Assembly: GCF_005222225.1 (NCBI RefSeq)
Contig: NZ_CP036536.1
Span: forward strand, 210,001 to 274,000
Source: Salinimonas lutimaris
GTDB taxonomy: Bacteria; Pseudomonadota; Gammaproteobacteria; Enterobacterales; Alteromonadaceae
DNA: 64,000 nt
Reading direction: 5' to 3'
The position numbers and the translations under genes are program-made. The notes below the pieces were generated by a model. The model saw only the letters and a program-made list of their open reading frames with translations, was not told the origin of the DNA and did not search any database. Below are positions 18,167 through 27,708 of the stretch, one piece after another (position 1 is the stretch's first letter; each line of letters opens with the position of its first letter).

Positions 18167-19300
18167 CTACCGGTTGATGGTGCGTCCGTCGCGGTGAGCG
18201 CTACCTTGCTGGCGGGCCGCTGGACTGGTCCGGTGTTTTACCTGGCGCTGCTCGTTCCGGCGCAGACTATCGCCCTGACGTGTCATTGTTTGCTGGCGCT
18301 GGGTGTAGGCTGGCTTTTCCTGACGAGATTGATTAATAATCACTGGCTGTTTAACCGGCTTGTTGTCAAACCGGTGGACCGTGCCGTTATGACGACTTTT
18401 TACCACCCGCTGCCCGGGCAGAGGCGTTAATTGCTGGCGCGGCGGCGTAGTAATATGGCGCGCCCCGCGCTCAGAGCTGCGTACCACTTTTACCGGCGCC
18501 CTGCGCTTGTGCTCCCAGCGCTGATAGTCACTGGAGCGAACCCGTTTAACCGGCGAATGATAACGACGTACAGGCTGACGGTTTACCACCACATAGCGAT
18601 TGCGCCAGTGAATAGCGCCAAAATCAAAACTGGCTGAAAATCGGATCCCCGGACTGTAGTAAAAGCTGCCGGCACGGCGATAGTGCCCGGGATGATGCCA
18701 GTATACCGGCGCCCGATGATGCCACCAGGCGCCATATACCCTGCGTGTATCATAAAACGGCACATATACGGTGTGCGGTCGTACCGAGGTGATCACAATG
18801 GTATTGTGGTTATGGCTCACTTGCTGGTAGCTGTTATTGGATAAGTAGCCGGCTCGCAGCGCTTTGTCCCGCAATAGTTGCACCCGGCCCAGTACATAGG
18901 CCTGATCAGCCACAACATGATTGCCCAGTGCCTGTAGCCAGTCCAGATCCTGCGCCATTATGCCCAGTACATCAGAAAACAGCAGCAAGGCTTTAACACT
19001 GGGGTCCCAGTGATAGCCAGACATGGCCGTCTCAATCTGTGTGTCTGATAAATGCTGATGATTTTGCTGCCAGCGCCAGGCAGCAACCACATCCAGCGGA
19101 TAGGTAGCGGCAATCAAAACATGCGTAAGTACCGTGTCCGGGTACAAGGCAACCGGGGCCAGCAAGCTGTCCAGTTCTTCGTGAGAATCCGTGTGTACCG
19201 AGGTAGACACAGACACCGTGCCGGCGGCCTGAGCCGGCAAAATGCCGGGCATCGCCGCCACCGACAGGCTTATCAGTAAACTTAGCGTGGGGGCTTTCAT
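18167..19300 (-). CDS. DUF3300 exported protein with basic, His-rich tail
   Basis: A 377-residue exported protein. A signal peptide (LISLSVAAMPGILPAQAAG) is followed by the DUF3300 domain (about 40-200), recognisable from LLAPVALYPDTVLTHVLIAATYPLDVVAA and YHWDPSVKALLLFSDVLGIMAQD. From about residue 200 to the end the protein is low-complexity, rich in Arg, His, Tyr and Gln (WWHHRAPVYWHHPGHYRRA), and probably disordered. The family has no established function; envelope or nucleic-acid/metal binding by the tail is speculation. ATG 19300 is preceded by AAGGAG. Confidence 0.8.
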   Translation of the reverse strand: MKAPTLSLLISLSVAAMPGILPAQAAGTVSVSTSVHTDSHEELDSLLAPVALYPDTVLTHVLIAATYPLDVVAAWRWQQNHQHLSDTQIETAMSGYHWDPSVKALLLFSDVLGIMAQDLDWLQALGNHVVADQAYVLGRVQLLRDKALRAGYLSNNSYQQVSHNHNTIVITSVRPHTVYVPFYDTRRVYGAWWHHRAPVYWHHPGHYRRAGSFYYSPGIRFSASFDFGAIHWRNRYVVVNRQPVRRYHSPVKRVRSSDYQRWEHKRRAPVKVVRSSERGARHITTPPRQQLTPLPGQRVVKSRHNGTVHRFDNKPVKQPVIINQSRQEKPAYTQRQQTMTRQGDSLRRNEQRQVKHRTSPAARQQGSAHRDGRTINR

Positions 19301-19479
19301 ACAAACTCCTTACCAGCGCGTTGCTGAACCATTGCCGGCGATATTGCCGGTAACATCATAAGGTAGTTATATACATACGGGGCTTAACAGAAACTGAATC
19401 AACTCTTAAGCAAGCCCAAACCGGGCAGAGGCCCGGCAGCGCTCAGACAGGCATTAAAGCCGGAATGGAAAAGCGTGGT

Positions 19480-20094
19480 TTATTTGAACAGGTGGGGGTC
19501 GAACTCATGACCCAGCTTCTCTGTCTTGGTTTTCAGATAATGCTTGTTGTCTTTGGTCAGACCGTGATCAATCGGCTTACGGGCGACCACTTCAATACCC
19601 AGATTTTTCAGCGCGCTGAGCTTTTTAGGGTTGTTTGTCATCAGCTCCACCTTACCAATATTGAGGGTGTCGAGCATCAGTTTACAAATATCATAACTGC
19701 GCAGATCAGCATCAAAGCCCAGATGTTCGTTGGCTTCTACCGTATCCATACCGCTGTCCTGTAAATTATAGGCACGAATCTTATTGAGCAAGCCAATGCC
19801 ACGCCCTTCCTGCCGTAAGTACAGAATGACCCCACGGCCATGGTCCACAATATTCTGCAGTGCTTTTTCAAGCTGAAATCCGCAGTCACACCGTGTGCTG
19901 AACAGAGAATCCCCGGTCAGACATTCTGAGTGAATACGAATAGGAACCGTATCACCGGCTTCCCATGAGCCATAGGAGAGCGCAATGTGTTCCTGTCCAC
20001 TGGCCTCAACAAAGCCGTGAATTTTAAATTCGCCAAAGCGGGTAGGCAGTCGTGCTGAGCTCACATATTCATATTTTGGTTGGGTACTGGTCAT
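19480..20094 (-). CDS. ribA: GTP cyclohydrolase II
   Basis: A 204-residue enzyme catalysing the first step of riboflavin synthesis: GTP to 2,5-diamino-6-ribosylamino-pyrimidinone phosphate, formate and pyrophosphate. The zinc-binding cysteines are in SECLTGDSLFSTRCDCGFQ (Cys58, Cys69, Cys71) and the RQEGRGIGL motif carries catalytic residues. It is a monofunctional RibA without a RibB domain, of normal length. It stands alone on the minus strand; no FMN riboswitch was recognised in the 80 bp upstream. A short GC hairpin at 19421-19436 (CCGGGC/GCCCGG) may terminate it, though its T tail is weak. Confidence 0.95.
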   Translation of the reverse strand: MTSTQPKYEYVSSARLPTRFGEFKIHGFVEASGQEHIALSYGSWEAGDTVPIRIHSECLTGDSLFSTRCDCGFQLEKALQNIVDHGRGVILYLRQEGRGIGLLNKIRAYNLQDSGMDTVEANEHLGFDADLRSYDICKLMLDTLNIGKVELMTNNPKKLSALKNLGIEVVARKPIDHGLTKDNKHYLKTKTEKLGHEFDPHLFK

Positions 20095-20174
20095 GAGACA
20101 TCTAAACCGTATAAAAGACTACCTATTAAATAAGGTTGGTCTGAGAAAAAACAAGTAATTGTTACATTATAACA

Positions 20175-23039
20175 CTAGCTGGTTTTATCACAAAGCTCGA
20201 TGAACTGGCTAAGCGGCTTTGCTTCACCGATGGCATTGCCCTGAGCAAAATCGATTCCTATTTTACCCAATTGCGACAACATTGCCTTATCTTCTACACA
20301 TTCGGCTACAGTGTACATCTGACGGGCATGCGCAATCTCGCTGATTGAACGCACAATGGCAATATCCACCTGATCAGACAAAATATCCTGAATAAACCGG
20401 CCATCAATTTTCACACAGTGAACAGGCAGCGACTTAAGATAGCTGTAAGATGAAAAACCACTGCCAAAATCATCCAGTGCAAATTTACAGCCCAGTTCAG
20501 CAAATGTATTCACAAAGGTCAGTGTATCTTCCTGCTGCACTATGGCCGTAGTTTCGCTGATGTCGAAGGAAATTTTATCGTGGGGGATCTGATAACGCTC
20601 AAAGGCGGCTAAAATAGCCCGGCGCACATCCGTACTGGTCACTGAGTGGCCATGTAAATTGATATTGCAGCACTGTAGATGTTCAAAGATATCCGGGTGG
20701 CTGTGCAGCCAGCTAAAAACATTCTCAATTACCCAGCGGTCGATTCGCGATGTCAGGCTGTAACGCTCGGCCGACGGGATAAACTCCTGCGGAGAAGCCA
20801 GACTGCCGTCTTTCATAGGCAGGCGCAAAAAGACCTCAAAGTAATGTCCTTCGGGCACATCGATAAGGGGCTGGTATGGCTGAAAATACAGTTCAAAGCC
20901 GTCATTTTCCAACGCATCATTGAGCAGGGTGATCCAGTCCAGTTCCTGTTCATACTGTTTCAGGCGAATATCGTTGCGTTGATAGCAATACACCTGATTG
21001 CGTCCCTGCTGCTTAGCCAGATAACAGGCCGCATCGGCCATGGTCAGCGACTGCTCGGCATCTGCGTTGGTCTCACTGGCGTTCAAAAAGCCAATACTCA
21101 CGCCAACGGTGAAAATCCGGTTGTCCCATAAAAAACGATAGCTGCGCACCGCATCCAGAAGTTTTAAGGATATCAGGTAAGCGGTTTCCGGTGTTTGCCG
21201 GGTAATCAGGGCGGCAAACTCATCCCCACCCAGCCGGGCCAGAATGCCGCGGTTATCCAGGGTATCCTCCAGCAGGGTGGCCAGCTCCTGAATTAGTTTA
21301 TCACCGGCTTTGTGACCGCAGGTGTCGTTAACCGTCTTAAATCGGTCTAAGTCAAGATACAGTAAAATAACATCATCTTTTTCGTGGGAATTAGCCAGTG
21401 CTTTATGCAGGGCATTTTCAAATTCGCGCCGGTTCAGCACACCGGTCAGCGCATCGTGCGTCGCCATATAGGTCAGGCTTAGATCCGACAGTTTACGGTC
21501 AGTAATGTCAAAAATTGAGCCGGACAAATAGTCACCGTCTTCCTCGCGGTGAAGTTGGCAGGAGATGGACAACCAGATTTCGCTGCCATCAGCTTTGCGC
21601 CCTTTAATCTCCCTGCCCATGACCGATTTATTTTCCAGTAACTCGCCAATCAGTAAATCCCGGTCGGTAGGGTCGGCATAAAACTCTGCCGTATTAGAAA
21701 TACGACTCAGCATGGTGGTTTCGTCAGGGTAACCAAACAGGGTACACATGGCCGGGTTTATAGACTTAAGCTCGCCGCTCATGTTGCAGGTGTATAACCC
21801 TTCAGCGGAGTTTCTGAACAAGTGATAAAAGATATTTAAATCTTCAATTTTGCGCTGGTGGTTGGAAATTTGCTGGCGATTCTCGCCACGCTCGGCCAGC
21901 AAAATGCCTAGTGCCAGCGCGCATATCCCCAGAATCAGAGCCAGTACCGCAGAATGAGTAGAGCCTTCATAAGGAACAATTTCCGGTGTTCCCACTACCA
22001 CAAACTCCAGCCATGCCAGGGTCAGCAGCAACCAGCCAACGGCAATTACGCGATACAGCGACGGATTGCGGCGATCGCGATAGCCCATCATCAACAGAAT
22101 TTGCAGAACAGCCAGTAGCGGTACACTCAAATGCCAGGTCTGCGGCATAATATCGGGCACCGGCAGGTAAGCCAGTAGCGGTAACGCAAGCGGAAATAAC
22201 ATATTGAGCGCTTTCAGCCAGCCCGGAATACGCGAAAACAGATTGTGGTTGTATTTTATCAGGCTAAACAGCAGTAAAAAGCCGGTGGCGGTCAGTATCC
22301 CCTTGCCATACTCTATAAAATTGAGCATCCGGCCGACCGGTTCAAAAATATAGGCGCCGGTTGCCAGGCACAGCAAACAGGCCGTGGCCAGCCAGAAGCG
22401 GGCAGCGGTTTTCTGATAAAAATAGCTCAGGTAAAAATATGCCGCTAATACCGCCAGCGCGCCGGCCAGACTGCAATACAACATCAGGCTCGACACCAGA
22501 TGCTGATGAAAAGCGGCTTGCGAATAGGCAATCAGGGGGTAGTGAGGCCGGGCCTGTTTAACACTGAGCAGCACAGTAATGTTTTGTCCGGCCGGCACGG
22601 TCACGGGCAGTGTTGGGCCCGGTACCGCATATTCACTCAGTTCATAATCACCCGGCGCATAATTAATTACATCAATGAGTCTGCGCTGACTGTTGAGTAG
22701 GTAAAACGTGGTGGCGTAGGGTTTCACCAGTGGACTATTAAGCAGAACATGCTGATCCTGCGGGGCCGGATTGACCAGTTCAATCACATACCAGACCCGG
22801 GCCGAGGCTTCGATGCCTGGCGGTGGCGGCGGTGTGCCGCTTTCGTGCAGGGAGAGTACTTGCTGATAACCAGTGCGAAAATCAGTGATCAGCGGGGTGG
22901 GGGTCAGGCGCTGTTTATACAGGCCTGAATCAGCCGATAAGGTCTGGCCGCAGGCCACTGACATCATGCCAGACAAAGCCACTAAAAAGCCGATCAGCCA
23001 CCGCAGGAACGTGGCTCGATGTGTCTTGAGGGTTGTCAC
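20175..23039 (-). CDS. 7TM-DISM membrane sensor with PAS, GGDEF and EAL domains
   Basis: A 954-residue cyclic-di-GMP enzyme. Order: signal/TM (about 10-30), periplasmic 7TMR-DISM extracellular domain (35-170), seven-helix membrane region (about 180-385), PAS (400-515), GGDEF (520-690) and EAL (695-950). The GGDEF motif is intact (604-608) and no RxxD inhibitory site precedes it. In the EAL domain the signature reads EVF (735-737), but the metal and catalytic residues appear kept: Glu of the signature, ISETT, DDFGSG (856-861), the Lys of VKIDGRF, the Glu of AECVE and the Gln of FAQGN. It may therefore both make and degrade c-di-GMP. GTG 23039 has GGAG upstream. Confidence 0.88.
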   Translation of the reverse strand: MTTLKTHRATFLRWLIGFLVALSGMMSVACGQTLSADSGLYKQRLTPTPLITDFRTGYQQVLSLHESGTPPPPPGIEASARVWYVIELVNPAPQDQHVLLNSPLVKPYATTFYLLNSQRRLIDVINYAPGDYELSEYAVPGPTLPVTVPAGQNITVLLSVKQARPHYPLIAYSQAAFHQHLVSSLMLYCSLAGALAVLAAYFYLSYFYQKTAARFWLATACLLCLATGAYIFEPVGRMLNFIEYGKGILTATGFLLLFSLIKYNHNLFSRIPGWLKALNMLFPLALPLLAYLPVPDIMPQTWHLSVPLLAVLQILLMMGYRDRRNPSLYRVIAVGWLLLTLAWLEFVVVGTPEIVPYEGSTHSAVLALILGICALALGILLAERGENRQQISNHQRKIEDLNIFYHLFRNSAEGLYTCNMSGELKSINPAMCTLFGYPDETTMLSRISNTAEFYADPTDRDLLIGELLENKSVMGREIKGRKADGSEIWLSISCQLHREEDGDYLSGSIFDITDRKLSDLSLTYMATHDALTGVLNRREFENALHKALANSHEKDDVILLYLDLDRFKTVNDTCGHKAGDKLIQELATLLEDTLDNRGILARLGGDEFAALITRQTPETAYLISLKLLDAVRSYRFLWDNRIFTVGVSIGFLNASETNADAEQSLTMADAACYLAKQQGRNQVYCYQRNDIRLKQYEQELDWITLLNDALENDGFELYFQPYQPLIDVPEGHYFEVFLRLPMKDGSLASPQEFIPSAERYSLTSRIDRWVIENVFSWLHSHPDIFEHLQCCNINLHGHSVTSTDVRRAILAAFERYQIPHDKISFDISETTAIVQQEDTLTFVNTFAELGCKFALDDFGSGFSSYSYLKSLPVHCVKIDGRFIQDILSDQVDIAIVRSISEIAHARQMYTVAECVEDKAMLSQLGKIGIDFAQGNAIGEAKPLSQFIELCDKTS

Positions 23040-23109
23040 TCAGCGTTCTCCATACCGCGCCACATCCTTAAGCTGTCTTGTTATCGTTAACGCACGGGGT
23101 TGTCGCAGC

Positions 23110-23412
23110 TCAGCCTGCTTGCAGTGTATGCCACAACCGGTGTATGTCAGTGGTGCCGGTGGGCTCGAGCCAAACTGCTTCGCATAACCATTCTATACAT
23201 AATAAACATCGAATGTCTTGTTTTACCAGCATCACCTGATAGCGATCGGCGCCCCAGTCAGGAGCCAGCTGGGTAAATCCGCTGCCATCACACAGTGCAT
23301 CGACCAGTTGCCGGGCTTTTAGCGGCGTGGCAGGAATATCTGCATTCACCAGAATAATATCATCCTGCTTGTGTAAAAAAGCTCTGTATGTTTGTGCGGT
23401 TAACTGCTGCAC
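23110..23412 (-). CDS. Small DUF3630-like protein overlapping selO
   Basis: A 100-residue protein (DDIILVNADIPATPLKARQLVDAL, CLLCIEWLCEAVWLEP). It resembles the DUF3630 family of marine gammaproteobacteria, which I recall rather than can verify; function unknown. The GTG start at 23412 lies inside the last codons of selO (13-bp overlap) and is preceded by AGGTGAG at the proper distance, so a real coupled start is well supported. It contains a CLLC pair but no other recognised motif. Confidence 0.65.
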   Translation of the reverse strand: MQQLTAQTYRAFLHKQDDIILVNADIPATPLKARQLVDALCDGSGFTQLAPDWGADRYQVMLVKQDIRCLLCIEWLCEAVWLEPTGTTDIHRLWHTLQAG

Positions 23413-24833
23413 GATAAGCTCACCTGTGTATCATCTGTGGGGGGCATGGCCCATCGGGTATTCTCCCATTTAGCGCTAAACGGGTTGCTGACCGCCTCGA
23501 TCAGTGCCTTAGCAGAAGTATAGTCGCCTTGGCGAGCTTCATCGATAACCTGCTGTAAATAATGGGTTCTTGGAATAACCACCGGGTTAGTATTCAGCAT
23601 CTGCTGCTGACTGCTCAGAATATCGCCCTGCGTCTGGCGTAATGCACGGTATTGCTGCCACCACGTATCAAAGCTCTCCCGGTCAATAAATTCATCCCGT
23701 AACGGGCTGTGGGACAGGGTCGGATCAGCATGACTCAGTTTTCGCAAGGTGGCGGTGTAATCCCGCTGTTCGTCAGCCACCATGCGCATAAAAGAATTAA
23801 GCACGCTCAGGGTCTGTTCGCCCGGTGTATCCAGACCCAGCCGCTGCATCATAATTTGCTGGTACTGAGCCATAAATGTAGGCTCATACATCTGCAGCAC
23901 CGCTTTTATTTCATCGACAGTGCAATGGCCTGAAAAAGCCCGGGCCAGCGCATTTAAGTTCCACAGTGCCACACCTGGCTGCTGGTCAAAGGCGTAGCGT
24001 CCGTGCGGATCTGAATGGTTAAACACGCTGTTACTGACAAAATTATCCAGCATCGCATACGGGCCATAATCAAAGGTGATTCCATGAATCGACATATTGT
24101 CGGTATTCATTACGCCATGCACATAGCCATAGGCCTGCCATAGTGCAATCATTCTGGCGGTGCGCAGGGTAATGGCTTTTAACAGTGCCTGATGGGGGTT
24201 AGGTGCCTCTTTGAGTTCACTGAAATGATAGGTAAGTACAAAATCAAATAAGGCATTCAGCGCCGGGGTATCGCCGGTGTTGTAATAATACTCAAAGTGA
24301 CCAAACCGGATGTGGCTGGGGGCTGTGCGAATCATCAGGGCCGCAGTTTCTGCGGTTTCACGCAGCACGGTTTGTGGCGAGTCAAACAAACACAGCGCCC
24401 GGGATGACGGAATACCAAGATGGTGCAGTGCTTCACTGCCGATGTATTCGCGCAGGGTTGAACGCAGCACCGCGCGACCATCTCCCTGTCGTGAATAAGG
24501 AGTCATACCGGCCCCTTTTAAATGCAGGTCGTGTAACTTACCCGAAGCGCTGGTGGCCTCACCCAGTAATACACCGCGGCCGTCACCCAGCATCGGGTTC
24601 CACTGCCCAAATTGATGCCCGCCATACTTTTGCGCCACAGCATGGCGACTCAACTCAGAGACCGGCGAACACAATAATCCGGTTATATTATCAGTCTGCC
24701 ACCAGTGACCGGGCAGCTGAAGTTCATCGGCCAGTGCGTGATTAACCAGCCTGAGACGCGCGTCGCGAGGTATATCCGGGGCAACCGGGGTAACCAGCTG
24801 AGCCAGTTCGCGGGCATAGTGAGAGGTGAGCAT
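23400..24833 (-). CDS. selO: Protein adenylyltransferase SelO (YdiU family)
   Basis: A 477-residue pseudokinase-fold enzyme that transfers AMP from ATP to Ser/Thr/Tyr of target proteins (AMPylation), shown for SelO homologues including the E. coli one. Signature segments: YGGHQFGQWNPMLGDGRGVLLGE, DLHLKGAGMTPYSRQGDGRAVLRS with the ATP-binding Lys, VHGVMNTDNMSIHG and TFDYGPYAMLD. The C-terminus is Cys-Ser-Ser, the position of the selenocysteine (USS) in eukaryotic SelO. ATG 24833 has GGAG eight bases upstream; the longer frame to 24902 lacks support. The GTG of the DUF3630-like gene overlaps its end. Confidence 0.92.
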   Translation of the reverse strand: MLTSHYARELAQLVTPVAPDIPRDARLRLVNHALADELQLPGHWWQTDNITGLLCSPVSELSRHAVAQKYGGHQFGQWNPMLGDGRGVLLGEATSASGKLHDLHLKGAGMTPYSRQGDGRAVLRSTLREYIGSEALHHLGIPSSRALCLFDSPQTVLRETAETAALMIRTAPSHIRFGHFEYYYNTGDTPALNALFDFVLTYHFSELKEAPNPHQALLKAITLRTARMIALWQAYGYVHGVMNTDNMSIHGITFDYGPYAMLDNFVSNSVFNHSDPHGRYAFDQQPGVALWNLNALARAFSGHCTVDEIKAVLQMYEPTFMAQYQQIMMQRLGLDTPGEQTLSVLNSFMRMVADEQRDYTATLRKLSHADPTLSHSPLRDEFIDRESFDTWWQQYRALRQTQGDILSSQQQMLNTNPVVIPRTHYLQQVIDEARQGDYTSAKALIEAVSNPFSAKWENTRWAMPPTDDTQVSLSCSS

Positions 24834-25016
24834 AAGCAAGCTCCGGCAAAAAACAGCGTTAATAACTGAAATGGTACGCGAATGCGCAAAAAGACGCGAC
24901 AAAAGCTTGTGAATAACTAATCCGACATGTCAGGGTAGGGGTAATAACCTTATAAAACTAAAATAACTTCAGGCAATTACGCAACCTGACTCATTCTCAA
25001 GGAACCTGATCCTACT

Positions 25017-25679
25017 ATGTTAACCGTACATCATCTGAATAATTCCCGCTCACAGCGCATACTGTGGTTGCTCGAAGAGCTGGGCGTGGAGTATCACCTG
25101 GAAAAGTATCAGCGTGATGCCAAAACCAATTTGGCACCCAAAGAGCTCAAGGCAATACATCCGCTGGGCCGTTCTCCGGTACTGACTGACGAGGGTCTGA
25201 CACTGGCCGAGTCGGGCGCGATTGTGGAATACCTGATTGAAAAGCATGGCACAGGCAGTTTTGTTAAGCCTGCGGAGCCCGCTGTTTATCAGGAATATCT
25301 GTTCTGGCTGCATTTTGCTGAAGGCTCCATGATGCCACCTCTGGTTGCCACCCTGGTATTGAACACGGCAAAACAAAAAGTACCGACGCTGATAAAGCCC
25401 ATCGCCAATAAGGTGATCGATGGCATTATGGATGCCTACTATGGCCCGAACCTGGAACAGAATGCCCGTTATATCGAGTCCTATCTGTCATCCCATGACT
25501 GGTTTGCCGGAAGTGAGCCGAGCGCGGCAGACGTGCAAATGATTTTTCCGCTTGAAGCATTGTTGTCCCGTCACGATAGCAGTAAATTTGCGGCTATCAG
25601 TGCTTATGTAAAACGGGTACAGAGCCGTCCGGCGTATCAGCGGGCGCTGGAGAAGGGCGGGAAATACGCTTACGCCTAG
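25017..25679 (+). CDS. Glutathione S-transferase family protein
   Basis: A 220-residue soluble protein with an N-terminal thioredoxin-like GST domain ([56 protein letters not shown], the last being the glutathione gamma-Glu binding ES motif) and a helical C-terminal domain ([19 protein letters not shown]). The catalytic position near Ser10 is of the Ser type. It conjugates or reduces with glutathione; the substrate is unknown. ATG 25017 follows AAGGAAC. Its stop overlaps the convergent recQ stop by 3 bp. Confidence 0.88.
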   Translation: MLTVHHLNNSRSQRILWLLEELGVEYHLEKYQRDAKTNLAPKELKAIHPLGRSPVLTDEGLTLAESGAIVEYLIEKHGTGSFVKPAEPAVYQEYLFWLHFAEGSMMPPLVATLVLNTAKQKVPTLIKPIANKVIDGIMDAYYGPNLEQNARYIESYLSSHDWFAGSEPSAADVQMIFPLEALLSRHDSSKFAAISAYVKRVQSRPAYQRALEKGGKYAYA

Positions 25680-27526
25680 AAATCGTTATTAATTTCGCTG
25701 TCCAGATATCCCAGAATTAATTGCAGGAACGCTTCGCCATAGCGTTCCATCTTGGTTCTGCCCACACCGCTGATATCCAGCATATCGTTTTTGGTGGTAG
25801 GGGTTTTGGCAGCCATATCCACCAGTGTGGCGTCGGAAAAAATCACGTAAGGCGGCACACTGTGCTGCTCAGCCAGTGATTTACGTAGGTGTTTCAGCCG
25901 TTTAAACAACGCCTTATCGTATATGGCAGGGGTGTTTTTCTGCTTTTTGTCGGTTTTAAATGACAGCCGGGGAACCGCCAGACGAACATCGACTTCCGCT
26001 TTTAATACCGCCCGGGCGGCTTCGGTCAGGCGCAGTACTGCGCCCGCGGTCAAATCAACCCGGATAAGCCCTTTATGAATCAGCTGGTTAATCATATTAG
26101 ACCAGTAAATATCAGACTCGTTTTTACCGATGCCCCAGGTACTTAAATGCTGATGGCCGGCCTCAACAATACGCCGGTGCTGTTTGCCGCGCAGTATATC
26201 AATGACATACTGACTGCCGGCCTGCTGCTCCAGACGCAAAATACAGGATAAAATTTTCTGACTGATGACCAGGCCATCGATGTGCCGGGGCGGGTCCAGA
26301 CAAATATCGCAGTTACCACAGGGCTCATCACTGAACTGGGAAAAATAATTTAGCAGTACCTGTCGACGACAGGTTTGCGCTTCAGCAAAAGACTCCATGG
26401 CTACAAATTTTTGTAGCTCTACCTGATTGCGCTCAGGTTTATCGCCCTGTTCTATCCATTGTTTGACTCGCGCTGCGTCTTTTTCATCAAATAGCAATAA
26501 CGCTTCGGCTTCCAGGCCATCGCGTCCGGCCCGGCCGGTTTCCTGATAATAGCTCTCAATGCTGCGCGGCACATCATGATGTACAACAAACCGGACATTG
26601 GATTTATTGATGCCCATGCCAAAGGCCACGGTCGCTACCACAATATCAATCTGGTCATTTAAAAAGCGGCGCTGCACATACTCCCGCTCGTCATTATCCT
26701 TGCCGGCATGATACGCCGCGCAGCGAATGCCGGTGCGGTGCAGCTTGGCATACAGGTCGTCCACCTTGGCCCGGCTGTTACAGTAAATAATACCGCTATT
26801 GCCATCCTGCTGTTTTACGTACTCCACCACCTGGTCAAAGGCTTTGTATTTTTGCATCACCCGGTAGCGAATATTGGGCCGGTCAAAGCTGCCCTTAAAC
26901 ACATAGGGTTCTTGGAGATCCAGCTGAACCAGGATATCGGTCTGGGTGGCCGCATCAGCGGTGGCCGTCAGGCCGACCACCGGCACGTCAGGATAGCGCT
27001 GTTTTATCTGGCCCAAAGCCCGGTAGTCAGAACGAAAATCGTGTCCCCAGTGGCTTACACAATGCGCTTCATCAATGGCAAACAAGGCCACATCAAACTG
27101 GCGGAGTAAATTCTGAAAGTAGGGCTGTAGTAACCGTTCCGGTGACACATACAGCAGTTCATATTCACCATTGAGCAGGTTTTGCTGAACCTGCTGCTGG
27201 GTGTCCTGATCCAGGGAGGAGTTAAGATAGGCTGACTTAATGCCCAGTGCGTGGAGCTGTTCTACCTGATCCTGCATCAGCGATATAAGGGGCGACACCA
27301 CAATACCGGTGCCGGAGCGCAGCAGCGCCGGAATCTGATAGCACAGCGACTTGCCGCCGCCGGTAGGCAGTAACACCAGGGTGTCACGTCCTGCAATAAT
27401 TTCATCTATTACGGTCTGCTGACCCGCCCGGAAACTGGCGTAGCCAAATACCCGCTCCAGTACAGACTGAGCGGTTTCGGCAATATCAGGTGTTGATTCT
27501 GTTTCAATAGTGGCAGCGGTTGTCAT
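25676..27526 (-). CDS. recQ: ATP-dependent DNA helicase RecQ
   Basis: A 616-residue 3'-5' helicase with all RecQ parts in order: helicase core with Walker A ([17 protein letters not shown]), DEAH box, and motif VI ([11 protein letters not shown]); the zinc-binding region with four cysteines ([10 protein letters not shown]...PCGNCDIC); the winged-helix RQC domain; and an HRDC domain (about 530-610, [20 protein letters not shown]). It unwinds recombination and replication intermediates with RecF-pathway proteins. It is divergent from mgtE and convergent with the GST gene. Confidence 0.95.
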   Translation of the reverse strand: MTTAATIETESTPDIAETAQSVLERVFGYASFRAGQQTVIDEIIAGRDTLVLLPTGGGKSLCYQIPALLRSGTGIVVSPLISLMQDQVEQLHALGIKSAYLNSSLDQDTQQQVQQNLLNGEYELLYVSPERLLQPYFQNLLRQFDVALFAIDEAHCVSHWGHDFRSDYRALGQIKQRYPDVPVVGLTATADAATQTDILVQLDLQEPYVFKGSFDRPNIRYRVMQKYKAFDQVVEYVKQQDGNSGIIYCNSRAKVDDLYAKLHRTGIRCAAYHAGKDNDEREYVQRRFLNDQIDIVVATVAFGMGINKSNVRFVVHHDVPRSIESYYQETGRAGRDGLEAEALLLFDEKDAARVKQWIEQGDKPERNQVELQKFVAMESFAEAQTCRRQVLLNYFSQFSDEPCGNCDICLDPPRHIDGLVISQKILSCILRLEQQAGSQYVIDILRGKQHRRIVEAGHQHLSTWGIGKNESDIYWSNMINQLIHKGLIRVDLTAGAVLRLTEAARAVLKAEVDVRLAVPRLSFKTDKKQKNTPAIYDKALFKRLKHLRKSLAEQHSVPPYVIFSDATLVDMAAKTPTTKNDMLDISGVGRTKMERYGEAFLQLILGYLDSEINNDF

Positions 27527-27708
27527 CGGGCAGCGATTTTACGCATTTTCTGCTCAAGCTTCACGGTTAAATCTAAAATTCTTTTCAATTCATACTTAAG
27601 CTACTGTTATTCTATGCTCTTATCAAAGCGATCTACACGCTGGCAGTCATCCTGTCTGCGGTGGCCGTCCGTATAAAGGCTAACGGACTTGTTCTAAGGA
27701 GTGCATTC

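Noticed and set aside
20095-20174. FMN riboswitch upstream of ribA
   Set aside because: Only 80 bp separate the genes and the conserved RFN elements were not recognised.
20175-23039. Degenerate, inactive EAL domain because of EVF
   Set aside because: The Glu is retained and the other catalytic and metal ligands appear present, so loss of activity is not supported.
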